The notes: a model not told the origin generated them from the sequence alone. A stretch of DNA of 64,000 nt from Sphingopyxis sp. MWB1 (GCF_000763945.1 NZ_JQFJ01000002.1:124001-188000); one strand, 5' to 3'. Positions 17,676-29,432 are shown, counted from the stretch's first letter. Numbers and translations are program-made.

Positions 17676-19187
17676 ATGACGGACGCTGCTCAGGCCTGGC
17701 AATCACTGGCCGATTGGAAACCGCAGAAAATCGCCGACCTGATCGCGGCGGGACCGGAAGCGCGACTGAACTCCCTTGTTCGCACCATCGCCGACATTCG
17801 TTTTGACTTCACCAAAACCCATTTGGATCAGCCCGCCATCGGCTTGTTGTCGGATCTGGCCGAAGCGCAGGATTTTGCCGGTCGTCGCAAGACGCTCTTT
17901 TCGGGCGGCATCGCCAACCCGACCGAAGACCGGGCGGCGGAACATAGCGCCGAACGCGGCGAAGGCGCGCCCGAATCGGTGCATCGCGCGCAGGCATTCC
18001 ACCAGCGCATGCGGATGTTGATCGACGCGATTGAAGCGGGCGCTTTTGGCGAGATACGGCATTTGCTGCATATCGGCATCGGCGGTTCGGCGCTTGGCCC
18101 CGACCTGCTTGTCGATGCCTTGGGCCGTAACAGCGACCGCTATGATGTGGCGGTGGTTTCCAATGTCGATGGCGCCGCGCTGAGCGAGGCTTTCGCCAAG
18201 TTCGATCCGCAATATACGCTGGTGGCCGTCGCCTCCAAAACCTTCACCACCACCGAAACGCTGCTTAACGCCGCTTCGGCGCGTCAGTGGCTTGAAGAAG
18301 CGGGCGTGGATGACCCGACAGGCCGCTTTATCGCGCTGACGGCCAACCCCGACAAGGCGATGGAGTGGGGGATCGACGAAACGCGTATCTTGCCGTTCAA
18401 TGAAACGGTAGGCGGGCGCTATTCGCTCTGGTCGTCGATCGGCTTTCCCGCCGCGCTGGCGCTGGGGTGGGAGGCTTTTGCCGAGCTGTTGGAAGGCGCG
18501 GCGGAGATGGACCGGCACTTCCGGCTGGCGAATGGCGCCGACAATGTCTGCCTGCTCGCCGCCTTTGTCGATCAGCTTTATGCCAATCGGCTCGATTGCC
18601 AGACGCGCGCAGTCTTTGCTTATGACGAGCGGCTGCGCCTGCTTCCCGATTATCTGCAGCAATTGGAGATGGAATCGAACGGCAAGGGCGTGACGCTGGA
18701 CGGCCAGCCGCTGGGCCGGGCCAGTGCGTCCATCACCTGGGGCGGGGTCGGCACCGACGCGCAGCATGCGGTGTTCCAGCTTCTCCATCAGGGCACCCAT
18801 CTGGTGCCCGTCGAATTTCTGGTTGCGCGCGAACCCGATCATAATCTGGATCTTACCCATCATGACACGCTGGTCGCCAATTGCATCGCGCAGGGCGCCG
18901 CACTGATGACCGGACGCGCCAGTGAAGATGGCGCGCGCCATTATCCGGGCGACCGGCCCTCGACCACCATATTGCTCGACCGGGTCAGCCCGCGCAGCCT
19001 TGGCGCGCTCATCGCCTTTTACGAGCATCGGGTGTTCGCCAACGCCGTGCTGCTGGGCATCAATCCCTTTGACCAGTTCGGGGTCGAGCTGGGCAAGGAG
19101 GTCGCCAAGGGGCTGGGCGAGGGCAGCATGGAATTTGATCCGGCGACCCAGGCCCTGATGGCGGCGGCGCTGGACGAAGGGGTCTGA
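17676..19187 (+). CDS. pgi: Glucose-6-phosphate isomerase
   Basis: A 503-residue phosphoglucose isomerase interconverting glucose-6-phosphate and fructose-6-phosphate. The sugar-phosphate loop GIGGSALGPDLLVDAL, SKTFTTTETL, and GGRYSLWSSIGFPAAL are visible, as is the C-terminal signature region INPFDQFGVELGKE. AAGGAAG precedes the ATG. Glucokinase, the step before it, is encoded separately at 47 kb. Confidence 0.95.
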   Translation: MTDAAQAWQSLADWKPQKIADLIAAGPEARLNSLVRTIADIRFDFTKTHLDQPAIGLLSDLAEAQDFAGRRKTLFSGGIANPTEDRAAEHSAERGEGAPESVHRAQAFHQRMRMLIDAIEAGAFGEIRHLLHIGIGGSALGPDLLVDALGRNSDRYDVAVVSNVDGAALSEAFAKFDPQYTLVAVASKTFTTTETLLNAASARQWLEEAGVDDPTGRFIALTANPDKAMEWGIDETRILPFNETVGGRYSLWSSIGFPAALALGWEAFAELLEGAAEMDRHFRLANGADNVCLLAAFVDQLYANRLDCQTRAVFAYDERLRLLPDYLQQLEMESNGKGVTLDGQPLGRASASITWGGVGTDAQHAVFQLLHQGTHLVPVEFLVAREPDHNLDLTHHDTLVANCIAQGAALMTGRASEDGARHYPGDRPSTTILLDRVSPRSLGALIAFYEHRVFANAVLLGINPFDQFGVELGKEVAKGLGEGSMEFDPATQALMAAALDEGV

Positions 19188-19258
19188 TCGCAAAATTCGA
19201 TTGGCAAAGCTCGATCGGCTGACCACATAGGCGTCTGCCAACCAGCAGGGGCTTATCC

Positions 19259-20605
19259 ATGAGTAAATTTGACTTCGACCTGTTTGTCATCGGCGCCGGG
19301 TCGGGCGGCGTGCGCGCAAGCCGCGTGGCAGCCTCACATGGCGCGCGCGTCGCGGTCGCCGAAGAGCATCGGGTCGGCGGCACCTGCGTTATCCGCGGCT
19401 GCGTGCCCAAGAAGCTGCTCGTCTATGGCGCGCATTTTGCCGAGGACCTGAAGGACGCGCGCCAATTTGGCTGGGACGTTCCCGATTGCAAGTTCGACTG
19501 GGACCGGCTGCGCGACAATGTGCTGAACGAGGTCACGCGGCTGGAGGGTCTTTATGGCCAGACGCTCGAAAATCACAAGGTGACGCTGTTCAAGAGCCGC
19601 GCGACGGTGACCGGGCCGCAGCAGGTAACGCTGGCGGACGGGCAGACGATCAGCGCCGAACGCATATTGATCGCGACGGGCGGCTGGCCCTTCGTCCCCG
19701 AATTTCCCGGCAGTGAATATGCCATCACTTCGAATGAAGTGTTCCATCTGGGTAAGTTGCCCAAGCGGATCGTGATCGCGGGCGGCGGCTATATCGCCAA
19801 TGAATTTGCCGGCATTTTCAACGAATTTGGCAGCAAGGTCACCATCGTCAATCGCAGCGATACGATTTTGCGCGGCTATGATGAGCAAATCCGCGACCGG
19901 TTGCTGCAGATTTCGATGACCAAGGGCATCGAGTTCAAATTCAACGCCCCCTTCCGGTCTATCGAGAAAAAGGATGACGGCTCGCTGACCGTCCATCTCG
20001 ATAATTGCGACCCGATCGACGCCGACGCGGTGCTGATCGCCACCGGCCGCGTCCCCAATACCAAGGGGCTGGGGCTGGAAGACGTCGGGGTCGAACTGGA
20101 TGAAAAGGGCGCGATCAAGGTCGATGAAGCCAATCAGTCATCGGTTCCCGGCATCTATGCCGTCGGCGACGTGACCGACCGCATTCAATTGACCCCCGTC
20201 GCGATCCGCGAAGGTCAGGCCTTTGCCGACAGCGTCTTCGGCGGCAAGCCCACCACGGTCGATTATCGCAATGTGCCAAGCGCCGTGTTCAGCCATCCGC
20301 CCATCGGTGCGGTGGGCATGACCGAGGCAGAAGCGCGCAACACGCTGGGGAGCATCCGTACCTATACCAGCGATTTTCGCGCGATGAAAAATGTGCTCGC
20401 CGGACGCAATGAGCGCGCGCTGTACAAGATGATCGTCAACGCCGCGACCGATCAGGTCGTTGGCCTCCATATGATCGGCCCCGATGCGCCCGAGATTTTG
20501 CAGGCGGCTGCGGTCGCGGTAAAGGCGGGGCTGACCAAGGCGGATTTCGACGCGACCGTCGCGCTGCACCCCAGCATGGCCGAAGAACTGGTGCTGCTGA
20601 AATAG
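19259..20605 (+). CDS. gor: Glutathione-disulfide reductase
   Basis: A 448-residue flavoprotein that reduces oxidised glutathione with NADPH. The FAD motif GAGSGGVRASR, redox-active disulfide GGTCVIRGCVPKK (~residues 40-52), NAD(P) motif GGGYIANEFAG, and the C-terminal dimer motif HPSMAEELV with the active histidine and glutamate are present. AGGGG precedes the ATG. It converges on the ScfR-type regulator across a strong inverted repeat. Confidence 0.93.
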   Translation: MSKFDFDLFVIGAGSGGVRASRVAASHGARVAVAEEHRVGGTCVIRGCVPKKLLVYGAHFAEDLKDARQFGWDVPDCKFDWDRLRDNVLNEVTRLEGLYGQTLENHKVTLFKSRATVTGPQQVTLADGQTISAERILIATGGWPFVPEFPGSEYAITSNEVFHLGKLPKRIVIAGGGYIANEFAGIFNEFGSKVTIVNRSDTILRGYDEQIRDRLLQISMTKGIEFKFNAPFRSIEKKDDGSLTVHLDNCDPIDADAVLIATGRVPNTKGLGLEDVGVELDEKGAIKVDEANQSSVPGIYAVGDVTDRIQLTPVAIREGQAFADSVFGGKPTTVDYRNVPSAVFSHPPIGAVGMTEAEARNTLGSIRTYTSDFRAMKNVLAGRNERALYKMIVNAATDQVVGLHMIGPDAPEILQAAAVAVKAGLTKADFDATVALHPSMAEELVLLK

Positions 20606-20624
20606 CCTGCCTCAACCCGAATTC

Positions 20625-20703
20625 CCGTTCGTGTCGAGCGAAGTCGAGACAGGTTGGGCCTGCCTTCGACTTCATGCGTCTCGACTTCGCTCGACACGAA
20701 CGG
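20625..20703. terminator. 26-bp perfect inverted repeat between convergent genes
   Basis: Arms beginning CCGTTCGTGTCGAGCGAAG (20625-20650) and their exact complement (20678-20703) enclose a 27-base loop. Placed between the convergent gor and regulator stops, it probably ends transcription from both sides. The GTGTCGAGCGAAGTCGAGAC unit is a known type of sphingomonad intergenic repeat, so it is also a repeat-family member. Confidence 0.55.
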
Positions 20704-20726
20704 AGCTTGGTGTAGCTCCCCTCGCT

Positions 20727-22136
20727 TCACCCAATCCGGTACGGCACCACATCGCGCCGGTCGGGATCGACCAATATCGGCCGGTCGCTGGGCGGAAAGG
20801 CGCGCTGGTCGCAGTCGTCGCGCGGGCAGATGCGGCAGGAGGGGCCGATGCGGGTTGCGGCCTGCGGGGCAGTGACATCGACGCCATCGGCATAGACGAA
20901 ATCGGCGGCATATTGCGCCTCGCACCCCAGGGCCACGGCATAGCGGCGCGGGGCGCGGGTATAGCTGCCTGAGGCTTTGACCAGCCCCTTTGCCATGGAA
21001 ACATAGCGCAGCCCATCGGGGGTTTCGGCAAGCTGGAACAGGATGCGGTCGGGGATGGCCGCAGCTTCATGGACGATCCACAAGGGGCAGGCGCCGCCGA
21101 AGCGCGCAAATTGCAGCCGCGTGGCGCTGTGCCTTTTGGTGATATTGCCTGCCATATCGACGCGGCAGAAGAACATGGGAATACCGCGCGCGCCGGGGCG
21201 CTGAAGCGTCGACAGGCGGTGACATGCCTGTTCGAAACTCACCCCATATTCCAGACGCAGCCGGTCGATATCATGCCGCAAGGCACGGGCGCTGGCGCGA
21301 AAGGCGCTGTAAGGCATGAGCAGCGCGCCCGCGGCATAATTGGCGAGGCCCACATGAAGCAATTGCCGTGCAGCAGTCGTGCGAAGCGGCGTGTCCTCGA
21401 CCACTGCACTTATTTCCTTGGCCAGCGCAAGCGCGGCAAATTGATGCGCGAGCTGAAAGCGGCGGCTTTCGGCGGGCTGCGACGGGTCGATGACCAGATG
21501 GCGCATCGTTGCATCGAAATCGCGTAGCGCCTGCGCCTGCCGATAGACGATGGAAATGCCGAGCGCATCGCGCAGCCGCCGTTCGATCGTCTCGATCGGC
21601 GGCGAGGCGGCGGAACCGCGAAGCTGGCCCGCAAGCGCTTCGGCGGCGCGGTCGATGCTGTCGACATAATTGCCGGCATCATGGAACCAGTCGCGCACCT
21701 CTTCCCATGGCAGACGGCTGCCCTCAGCCGTGCCGCCGGTCAGCGCCTCGTCAATCATCTGGAGCCGCTGACCGGCGCGGCGATAGGCGGCATGGAGCGC
21801 GACAAACTGGTCGGCAAATTGCGGCTGTTGAAGCGCGGCGCGTTCAAGCTGGTCGGGGGGCAGGGGGGCTGCTGCAAAGAGCGGGTCGGCGGCGGCTTCG
21901 CGCAGCGCGGCGGCGCGCCGGTCGCCCGTCTCGGCGGCGACCTCCTCCCACTCCAGCGGGAAGAGCTTTTGCAGGCGGCTGAGCAAGGCGGGCGTCAGCG
22001 GGCGGTCGTCATGCTCGATCTGGCTGAGATAGGAGGGCGAAATGCTGAGGCGGGCCGCGAAATCGGCCTGCTTGATACCGCGGCTTTCCCGAAGTTGGCG
22101 AAGTTGCCGCCCAGCGTAGAGTCGAAGCTGCACCAT
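20727..22136 (-). CDS. ScfR/RamB-family XRE transcriptional regulator of short-chain acyl-CoA metabolism
   Basis: About 469 residues. The N-terminus is an XRE helix-turn-helix (LRESRGIKQADFAARLSISPSYLSQIEHDDRPL); the centre has an IrrE/ImmA-like region (RRFQLAHQFAALAL) lacking an HExxH zinc motif; the C-terminus carries the cysteine cluster GPSCRICPRDDCDQRAFPP typical of short-chain fatty-acyl regulators such as RamB and mycobacterial PrpR. It is divergent from pccB and shares with it the operator at 22149. I prefer the ATG at 22136 because the ATG at 22148 would sit against the operator; neither has a clear ribosome site. Confidence 0.87.
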   Translation of the reverse strand: MVQLRLYAGRQLRQLRESRGIKQADFAARLSISPSYLSQIEHDDRPLTPALLSRLQKLFPLEWEEVAAETGDRRAAALREAAADPLFAAAPLPPDQLERAALQQPQFADQFVALHAAYRRAGQRLQMIDEALTGGTAEGSRLPWEEVRDWFHDAGNYVDSIDRAAEALAGQLRGSAASPPIETIERRLRDALGISIVYRQAQALRDFDATMRHLVIDPSQPAESRRFQLAHQFAALALAKEISAVVEDTPLRTTAARQLLHVGLANYAAGALLMPYSAFRASARALRHDIDRLRLEYGVSFEQACHRLSTLQRPGARGIPMFFCRVDMAGNITKRHSATRLQFARFGGACPLWIVHEAAAIPDRILFQLAETPDGLRYVSMAKGLVKASGSYTRAPRRYAVALGCEAQYAADFVYADGVDVTAPQAATRIGPSCRICPRDDCDQRAFPPSDRPILVDPDRRDVVPYRIG

Positions 22137-22148
22137 CGGCGGTAACAT

Positions 22149-22183
22149 AATTTGCAAAGATGAACTTCGCAACTTTGCAAATT
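22149..22183. promoter_or_regulatory. RamB-type operator: 11-bp inverted repeat of TTTGCAAA sites
   Basis: AATTTGCAAAG, 13 bases, then CTTTGCAAATT: an exact inverted repeat with centres about 22 bases (two helical turns) apart, in the ~110-base gap between the ScfR-type regulator and pccB. The corynebacterial RamB site, as I recall it, ends in ACTTTGCAAA, which matches both half-sites. A further partial site, CATTTGCATG, follows at 22186-22195. Confidence 0.65.
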
Positions 22184-22244
22184 CGCATTTGCATGGCGGG
22201 GCGGGGCGGGGCAGATGGGAGGCGGAAACAAGCTGGAGATGTGC

Positions 22245-23777
22245 ATGTCCGCCAATATCGCCGAAATGGAACGCCGCCGCGCCGCTGCTGCCGTGGGCGG
22301 GGGGCAGAAACGCATCGACGCGCAGCATGCCAAGGGCAAGCTGACCGCGCGCGAGCGGCTCGACGTGCTGCTCGACGAAGGCTCGTTTGAAGAGCTTGAT
22401 ACCTATGTCGAGCATGACTGTGTCGATTTCGGGATGCAGGAACAGCGGATTCCCGGTGATGGCGTGGTGACCGGGTCGGGGACGATCAACGGCCGGCTCG
22501 TCTACGTCTTCAGCCAGGATTTCACCGTGTTCGGCGGCTCGCTGTCGAAGCGCCATGCCGAGAAAATCTGCAAGGTGATGGAAAAGGCGATGCTGGTGGG
22601 CGCGCCGGTCATCGGGCTCAACGACAGCGGCGGCGCGCGTATCCAGGAGGGCGTGGCCTCGCTCGGCGGCTATGCAGAGGTGTTTCAGAAGAATGTGCTG
22701 GCATCGGGCGTGGTGCCGCAGATCAGCCTGATCATGGGCCCGTGTGCGGGCGGCGCGGTTTACAGCCCTGCGATGACCGACTTCATCTTCATGGTGAAGG
22801 ATTCGAGCTATATGTTCGTTACCGGCCCCGATGTTGTCAAAACGGTGACGAACGAAGTGGTGACGCAGGAAGAGCTCGGCGGCGCGATCACCCATACGAC
22901 CAAAAGCTCGGTCGCCGATCTGGCATTTGAAAATGACATTGAGGCGCTGCTCGCGGCCCGCGATTTCTTTGATTACCTGCCCGCAAACAACCGCAGCGGG
23001 GTGCCCGAGCGGCCGACCGCCGACCCCTATGACCGGATCGAGGAAAGCCTCGACACGCTGATCCCGCCCAATGCGAACCAGCCCTATGACATGCACGAGC
23101 TGATCCGCAAAACCGTCGACGAGGGCGATTTCTTCGAGGTGCAGCCCGCGCACGCCGCGAACATCATCTGCGGTTTCGGGCGCATCGAAGGGCGCACCAT
23201 CGGCATTATCGCGAACCAGCCGCTGGTGCTCGCGGGCGTGCTCGACATCAATTCGTCAAAGAAAGCGGCGCGCTTCGTGCGCTTCTGCGATGCGTTCGAA
23301 ATCCCGATCGTCACCTTCGTCGACGTCCCCGGCTTCCTGCCCGGCACGGCGCAGGAATATAATGGCATCATCAAACATGGCGCGAAGCTGCTCTTCGCCT
23401 ATGCCGAGGCGACGGTGCCCAAGATCACGGTGATCACGCGCAAGGCCTATGGCGGCGCCTATGACGTGATGGCGTCAAAGCATTTGCGCGGCGATCTCAA
23501 CTACGCCTGGCCGACCGCCGAGATTGCGGTGATGGGCGCGAAGGGCGCGGTCGAGATCATCTTCCGCAAGGATATTGGCGACCCCGAAAGAATTGCCGAG
23601 CGCACGAAGGAATATGAGGACCGCTTCGCCAACCCCTTCGTCGCGGCGCAGCGCGGCTATATCGACGAGGTGATCTACCCGCACTCAACGCGGAAGCGGA
23701 TTGCGTTGGGGCTGCGAAAGCTGCGGAACAAGCAGTTGGAGAACCCGTGGAAGAAGCATGACAATATTCCGCTTTAG
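22245..23777 (+). CDS. pccB: Propionyl-CoA carboxylase beta subunit (carboxyltransferase)
   Basis: A 510-residue carboxyltransferase that moves CO2 from biotin to propionyl-CoA, giving methylmalonyl-CoA. The family segments [23 protein letters not shown]-like [34 protein letters not shown] and the C-terminal [14 protein letters not shown] are all present. The ATG at 22245 has GGAG six bases upstream; ATGs at 22215 and 22239 fit worse. It opens the propionate operon and its partner pccA lies eight genes downstream. Confidence 0.95.
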   Translation: MSANIAEMERRRAAAAVGGGQKRIDAQHAKGKLTARERLDVLLDEGSFEELDTYVEHDCVDFGMQEQRIPGDGVVTGSGTINGRLVYVFSQDFTVFGGSLSKRHAEKICKVMEKAMLVGAPVIGLNDSGGARIQEGVASLGGYAEVFQKNVLASGVVPQISLIMGPCAGGAVYSPAMTDFIFMVKDSSYMFVTGPDVVKTVTNEVVTQEELGGAITHTTKSSVADLAFENDIEALLAARDFFDYLPANNRSGVPERPTADPYDRIEESLDTLIPPNANQPYDMHELIRKTVDEGDFFEVQPAHAANIICGFGRIEGRTIGIIANQPLVLAGVLDINSSKKAARFVRFCDAFEIPIVTFVDVPGFLPGTAQEYNGIIKHGAKLLFAYAEATVPKITVITRKAYGGAYDVMASKHLRGDLNYAWPTAEIAVMGAKGAVEIIFRKDIGDPERIAERTKEYEDRFANPFVAAQRGYIDEVIYPHSTRKRIALGLRKLRNKQLENPWKKHDNIPL

Positions 23778-23785
23778 GCTCTGTT

Positions 23786-23862
23786 CGTCATGCCGGACTT
23801 GATCCGGCATCCATGAAGACAGCGCAGGAAGAATGGACCCCCGGATCAAGTCCGGGGTGACG
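23786..23862. repeat. CGTCATGCCGG...CCGGGGTGACG palindromic element, copy 1
   Basis: Two small palindromes built on GGACTTGATCC, one flanked by ATGCC/GGCAT and one by CCCC/GGGG, separated by about 27 bases. The copy at 24890 is the reverse complement of this one, so osmC-mce is bracketed by inverted copies. The element lies between pccB and the mce fragment. Confidence 0.7.
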
Positions 23863-23882
23863 AAAGTTGGAGAGAGTTCGAC

Positions 23883-23999
23883 ATGAGACTAGGCCGCCTC
23901 AATCACATCGGCGTTGTGAAGCCTGCCATTGCCGACTTGCTGCAACGTGGCGGTGCGCTGCCAACAGATTTGGAGGACTGTCAGCATGGCCAAATATGA
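23883..23999 (+). pseudogene. Truncated duplicate of the mce 5' end
   Basis: From the ATG the first 54 bases match the start of mce at 24441 at 46 of 54 positions; the peptides [18 protein letters not shown] and [18 protein letters not shown] agree at 14 of 18. Similarity stops abruptly after GCCGAC, and the frame runs 38 codons into the osmC start region before TGA. GGAGAG lies just upstream, so this looks like the original mce translation start, now cut off by the osmC gene. Confidence 0.75.
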
Positions 24000-24444
24000 A
24001 GCATTGATCGAGTGGGAGGCTTCGCCGTCCGATGACGTGGCGGGCGGCAAATATGGGCGGGGGCACCGCTGGACTTTTGACGAGGGTGTGGTCGTCCCGG
24101 CGTCATCGTCGAAGCATGTCGTGCCGCTGCCCTGGTCGCTCGAAGCTGCCGTGGACCCCGAAGAGGCGCTCGTCGCCTCGGCTTCGAGCTGTCACATGCT
24201 GACCTTCCTCTATATCGCGGCGAAGGCGGGATATCCCGTGCGCTCCTATCGCGACGCTGCGGTGGGCACCATGGCCAAGGGCGAAGACGGGCGGGTCCAG
24301 ATTACGCGGGTCGACCTTTTTCCCGAGATCGAGTGGCAGGGCCCGGCTCCCGATGCGGAAACATTGAGTAGACTGCACCATGACGCCCATGATCAATGCT
24401 TTATTGCCAATAGCGTCAAGTTTCCGATCGAGGTCATGGCATGA
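23986..24444 (+). CDS. OsmC-family peroxiredoxin-like protein
   Basis: A 152-residue OsmC/Ohr-type protein. The reactive cysteine is in VASASSCHMLTFLYIAAKAG (~residue 66) and a second cysteine lies near the C-terminus in HDQCFIANSVKF. Such proteins reduce organic hydroperoxides using lipoylated or thiol donors. GGAGG precedes the ATG. Its stop overlaps the mce start (ATGA). Its insertion into the pcc-mcm operon directly behind a broken mce start suggests it was added by rearrangement. Confidence 0.85.
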   Translation: MAKYEALIEWEASPSDDVAGGKYGRGHRWTFDEGVVVPASSSKHVVPLPWSLEAAVDPEEALVASASSCHMLTFLYIAAKAGYPVRSYRDAAVGTMAKGEDGRVQITRVDLFPEIEWQGPAPDAETLSRLHHDAHDQCFIANSVKFPIEVMA

Positions 24445-24878
24445 AACTAGGCCGCCTCAACCATATCGGCGTTGCGACGCCGTCGATTGCCGACAGCATC
24501 GTCTTTTACCGCGATGTGATGGGCGCGACGCATATTCATGAGCCTTTCGACCTGCCCGAACAGGGGGTGAAAGTGTGTTTCGTCGATACGCCGACCGACA
24601 GCGGCATGAATGGTACGCAGATCGAGTTGATCGAGCCGCTGCCCGGCAATACTTCGATTCAGGGCTTCCTCGACAAGAACCCGGCGGGTGGTCAGCATCA
24701 TCTTTGTTACGAGGTGCCCGACATTCACGCCGCCAAGGCCGAGTTTGAAGCAATGGGCAAGCGCGTGCTTGGCGAGCCGCGGATCGGGGCGCATGGGACG
24801 CTTATTTTCTTCGTCCATCCCAAGGATATGGGCGGGGTGCTGACCGAGATTATGGAGACGCCGAAAGGCGATCATTGA
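24441..24878 (+). CDS. mce: Methylmalonyl-CoA epimerase
   Basis: A 145-residue vicinal-oxygen-chelate protein that converts (S)- to (R)-methylmalonyl-CoA. The opening [14 protein letters not shown], metal-site histidine in LNHIGVA, the [10 protein letters not shown] histidines and ELIEP / LTEIME glutamates fit the metal ligands and catalytic acids. Translation is probably coupled to osmC through the ATGA overlap because no separate ribosome site precedes it; the older site seems to be left behind at the truncated copy. Confidence 0.92.
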   Translation: MKLGRLNHIGVATPSIADSIVFYRDVMGATHIHEPFDLPEQGVKVCFVDTPTDSGMNGTQIELIEPLPGNTSIQGFLDKNPAGGQHHLCYEVPDIHAAKAEFEAMGKRVLGEPRIGAHGTLIFFVHPKDMGGVLTEIMETPKGDH

Positions 24879-24889
24879 CGTTCATTCAT

Positions 24890-24965
24890 CGTCACCCCGG
24901 ACTTGATCCGGGGTCCATTATTCCCGCGCGGAAGGATGGGATGCCGGATCAAGTCCGGCATGACG
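24890..24965. repeat. Palindromic element, copy 2 (inverted relative to 23786)
   Basis: CGTCACCCCGGACTTGATCC at one end and TCAAGTCCGGCATGACG at the other: the reverse complement of the element at 23786 apart from differences in the centre. It lies between mce and the mutase; read through in the mutase frame it gives a spurious N-terminal extension (HPGLDPGS...). Confidence 0.7.
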
Positions 24966-24982
24966 AAAAGAGAGTAGAGATT

Positions 24983-27136
<2,154 letters not shown>

Positions 27137-27150
27137 GAGCCGGAGGAATT

Positions 27151-28431
27151 ATGAGCGACCACAAGCCCGAAACGCTGGCCATCCATGCCGGAACCGCGCC
27201 CGACCCGACGACGAAGGCGCGGATCACTCCGATTTACCAGACCGCATCCTATGTGTTCGACGATGTCGATCACGCCGCGCGCCTGTTCAATCTGGAGGAA
27301 TTCGGGAATATTTATTCGCGGATCATGAACCCGACCAATGGCGCGCTGGAAGGCAAGATTGCCGCGCTCGAACGCGGGCAGGCGGCGCTGGCGGTGGCAT
27401 CGGGCCATGCCGCGCAATTCCTGACCTTTCACACGCTGATGGAGCCGGGCTGCGAAATCGTCGCGGCGAAAAAACTCTATGGCGGCTCGCTGACCCAATT
27501 GGGACAGAGCTTTCGCAAGATGGCATGGACCACGCGCTTCGTCGATGCCGATGATCCGGCCAATGTCGCCGCCGCGATCAACGACAAGACGCGGGCGGTC
27601 TTTATCGAAAGCCTCGCCAACCCCGGCGGGGTGGTGCAGGATATCGCGGCCATCGCCAAAATCGCCCATGATGCGGGCGTGCCGCTGATCGTCGACAATA
27701 CGATGGCGACCCCCATGCTGTGCCGCCCCATCGAGCATGGCGCCGATATCGTCGTTCATTCGGCGACCAAATTCCTCAATGGCCATGGCAATGCCGTCGG
27801 CGGGGTGATCGTCGACGCCGGAACATTCGACTGGGCCAGCCATGGCAAATATCCGGCGCTGAGCGAGGCCAATCCCTCCTATCATGGCACGGTCTTTACC
27901 GAGGCGTTCGGTAATCTCGCCTTCATTCTCGCCGCGCGCACGCTGGGCCTGCGCGATCTGGGCCCCGCGCTGGCGCCGATGAATGCCTTTCTGGCGCTGA
28001 CCGGCATGGAGACGCTGGCACTGCGGATGGAGCGGCACTGCGCCAATGCACTTGCGCTCGCCGAATGGCTGGAAAAACATCCGAAGATCGGCTGGGTTTC
28101 CTACGCCGGCCTGCCGGACAGCCCCTATCACGCGCTTGCCAAACAATATCTGGGCGGACGCGGGGGCGCGGTGTTCACCTTTGGGCTGAAGGGCGGATAT
28201 GATGCGGGGGTGAAGCTTGTCTCTTCGGTCAAGCTGTTCAGCCATCTCGCCAATCTGGGCGACACCCGCTCGCTGATCATCCACCCGGCCTCGACCACCC
28301 ACCGCCAGCTTTCCGGGGCCGAACAGGCAGAGGCGGGCGCCGGACCCGATGTGATTCGCGTGTCGGTGGGCATTGAACATATCAACGATATTATCGCCGA
28401 TCTGGAACAGGCGCTGGAGACGATTGCATGA
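27151..28431 (+). CDS. metY: O-acetylhomoserine aminocarboxypropyltransferase (sulfhydrylase)
   Basis: A 426-residue Cys/Met-metabolism PLP enzyme. The lysine that holds PLP is in [17 protein letters not shown], and the C-terminal substrate segment [31 protein letters not shown] is typical of OAH sulfhydrylase. It makes homocysteine from O-acetylhomoserine and sulfide. GGAGG precedes the ATG, 14 bases after the mutase stop, so it is part of the same transcription unit. The link to propionate may be methionine breakdown (inference). Confidence 0.92.
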   Translation: MSDHKPETLAIHAGTAPDPTTKARITPIYQTASYVFDDVDHAARLFNLEEFGNIYSRIMNPTNGALEGKIAALERGQAALAVASGHAAQFLTFHTLMEPGCEIVAAKKLYGGSLTQLGQSFRKMAWTTRFVDADDPANVAAAINDKTRAVFIESLANPGGVVQDIAAIAKIAHDAGVPLIVDNTMATPMLCRPIEHGADIVVHSATKFLNGHGNAVGGVIVDAGTFDWASHGKYPALSEANPSYHGTVFTEAFGNLAFILAARTLGLRDLGPALAPMNAFLALTGMETLALRMERHCANALALAEWLEKHPKIGWVSYAGLPDSPYHALAKQYLGGRGGAVFTFGLKGGYDAGVKLVSSVKLFSHLANLGDTRSLIIHPASTTHRQLSGAEQAEAGAGPDVIRVSVGIEHINDIIADLEQALETIA

Positions 28432-29432
28432 CCGAGGAACTGATCCGCACCGACTGGAGCCGCGAGGAAATCGCCGCGCTGTTCGACCTGCCGTTCGATG
28501 AACTGATGTGGGAGGCGCAGAGCGTCCACCGCCGCCATCACGCGCGGGGCGAGGTGCAGCTTTGCACGCTGCTTTCGATCAAGACCGGCGGCTGCGCCGA
28601 GGATTGCGGCTATTGCTCGCAGAGCGCCCATGCTGACAGCGGGGTGAAGGCGACGAAGCTGATGGATGTGCGCGCGGTGCTGCAGGCGGCGGCGCAGGCC
28701 AAGGATGCAGGATCGAAGCGGTTCTGCATGGGCGCCGCGTGGCGCAACCCCAAGGATCGCGACATGCCCGCCATCGTCGAAATGATCGAGGGCGTGCGCC
28801 AGATGGGCATGGAAACCTGCATGACGCTGGGGATGCTGACGCAGGAACAGGCGCAGCAACTCGCGGTGGCGGGGCTCGATTATTATAATCATAATATCGA
28901 CACCAGCCCGGAAAATTACGAAAATATCATCTCGACGCGCACCTTTCAGGACCGGCTCGATACGCTCGAACAGGTGCGTAATGCGGGGATCAACGTTTGT
29001 TCGGGCGGGATCGTCGGCATGGGCGAGACGCGCGCGGATCGCGTCGGATTCATCCATGCGCTCGCGACGCTCGAACGCCATCCCGAAAGCGTGCCGGTCA
29101 ATGCGCTGGTGCCGGTGAAGGGCACGGTGCTCGGCGACATGCTCGCCGACACACCGCTCGCGCAGATCGACGAAATTGAGTTTGTCCGCACCGTTGCGGT
29201 GGCGCGCATCACCATGCCGCGCTCGATGGTCCGCCTGTCGGCGGGGCGCGAGAGCATGTCGGATTCGACGCAGGCGCTCTGCTTCATGGCGGGCGCGAAC
29301 AGCATCTTCACCGGCGACAGGCTGCTGACCGCGGCCAATGCGGGCGACAGCAAAGACGCCGCGCTGCTCGCAAAGCTGGGGATGCGACCGATGGAGAGCG
29401 AAGAGCCGATGCGGATGGAGGCGGCGGAGTGA
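28428..29432 (+). CDS. bioB: Biotin synthase
   Basis: A 334-residue radical-SAM enzyme that inserts sulfur into dethiobiotin. The [4Fe-4S] motif [14 protein letters not shown] gives CxxxCxxC (~residues 52-59), and [17 protein letters not shown] and the arginine in [13 protein letters not shown] are family features. It overlaps the metY stop by four bases. Its product is the cofactor of PccA, encoded two genes downstream, which explains its place here. Other bio genes are absent from the window. Confidence 0.95.
   Translation: MTEELIRTDWSREEIAALFDLPFDELMWEAQSVHRRHHARGEVQLCTLLSIKTGGCAEDCGYCSQSAHADSGVKATKLMDVRAVLQAAAQAKDAGSKRFCMGAAWRNPKDRDMPAIVEMIEGVRQMGMETCMTLGMLTQEQAQQLAVAGLDYYNHNIDTSPENYENIISTRTFQDRLDTLEQVRNAGINVCSGGIVGMGETRADRVGFIHALATLERHPESVPVNALVPVKGTVLGDMLADTPLAQIDEIEFVRTVAVARITMPRSMVRLSAGRESMSDSTQALCFMAGANSIFTGDRLLTAANAGDSKDAALLAKLGMRPMESEEPMRMEAAE

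Noticed and set aside
22149..23153. Upstream extension of the ScfR-type regulator to an 808-codon frame
   Set aside because: The extension is antisense to pccB and crosses the operator; the XRE domain begins right after the ATG at 22136.
23997..24439. osmC gene as a fusion with the upstream mce fragment
   Set aside because: The fragment's frame ends at TGA 23997-23999 in a different frame from osmC, which has its own GGAGG and ATG.
27137..28430. SAM or biotin regulatory RNA before metY or bioB
   Set aside because: metY starts 14 bases after the mutase stop and bioB overlaps metY, leaving no room for a riboswitch.
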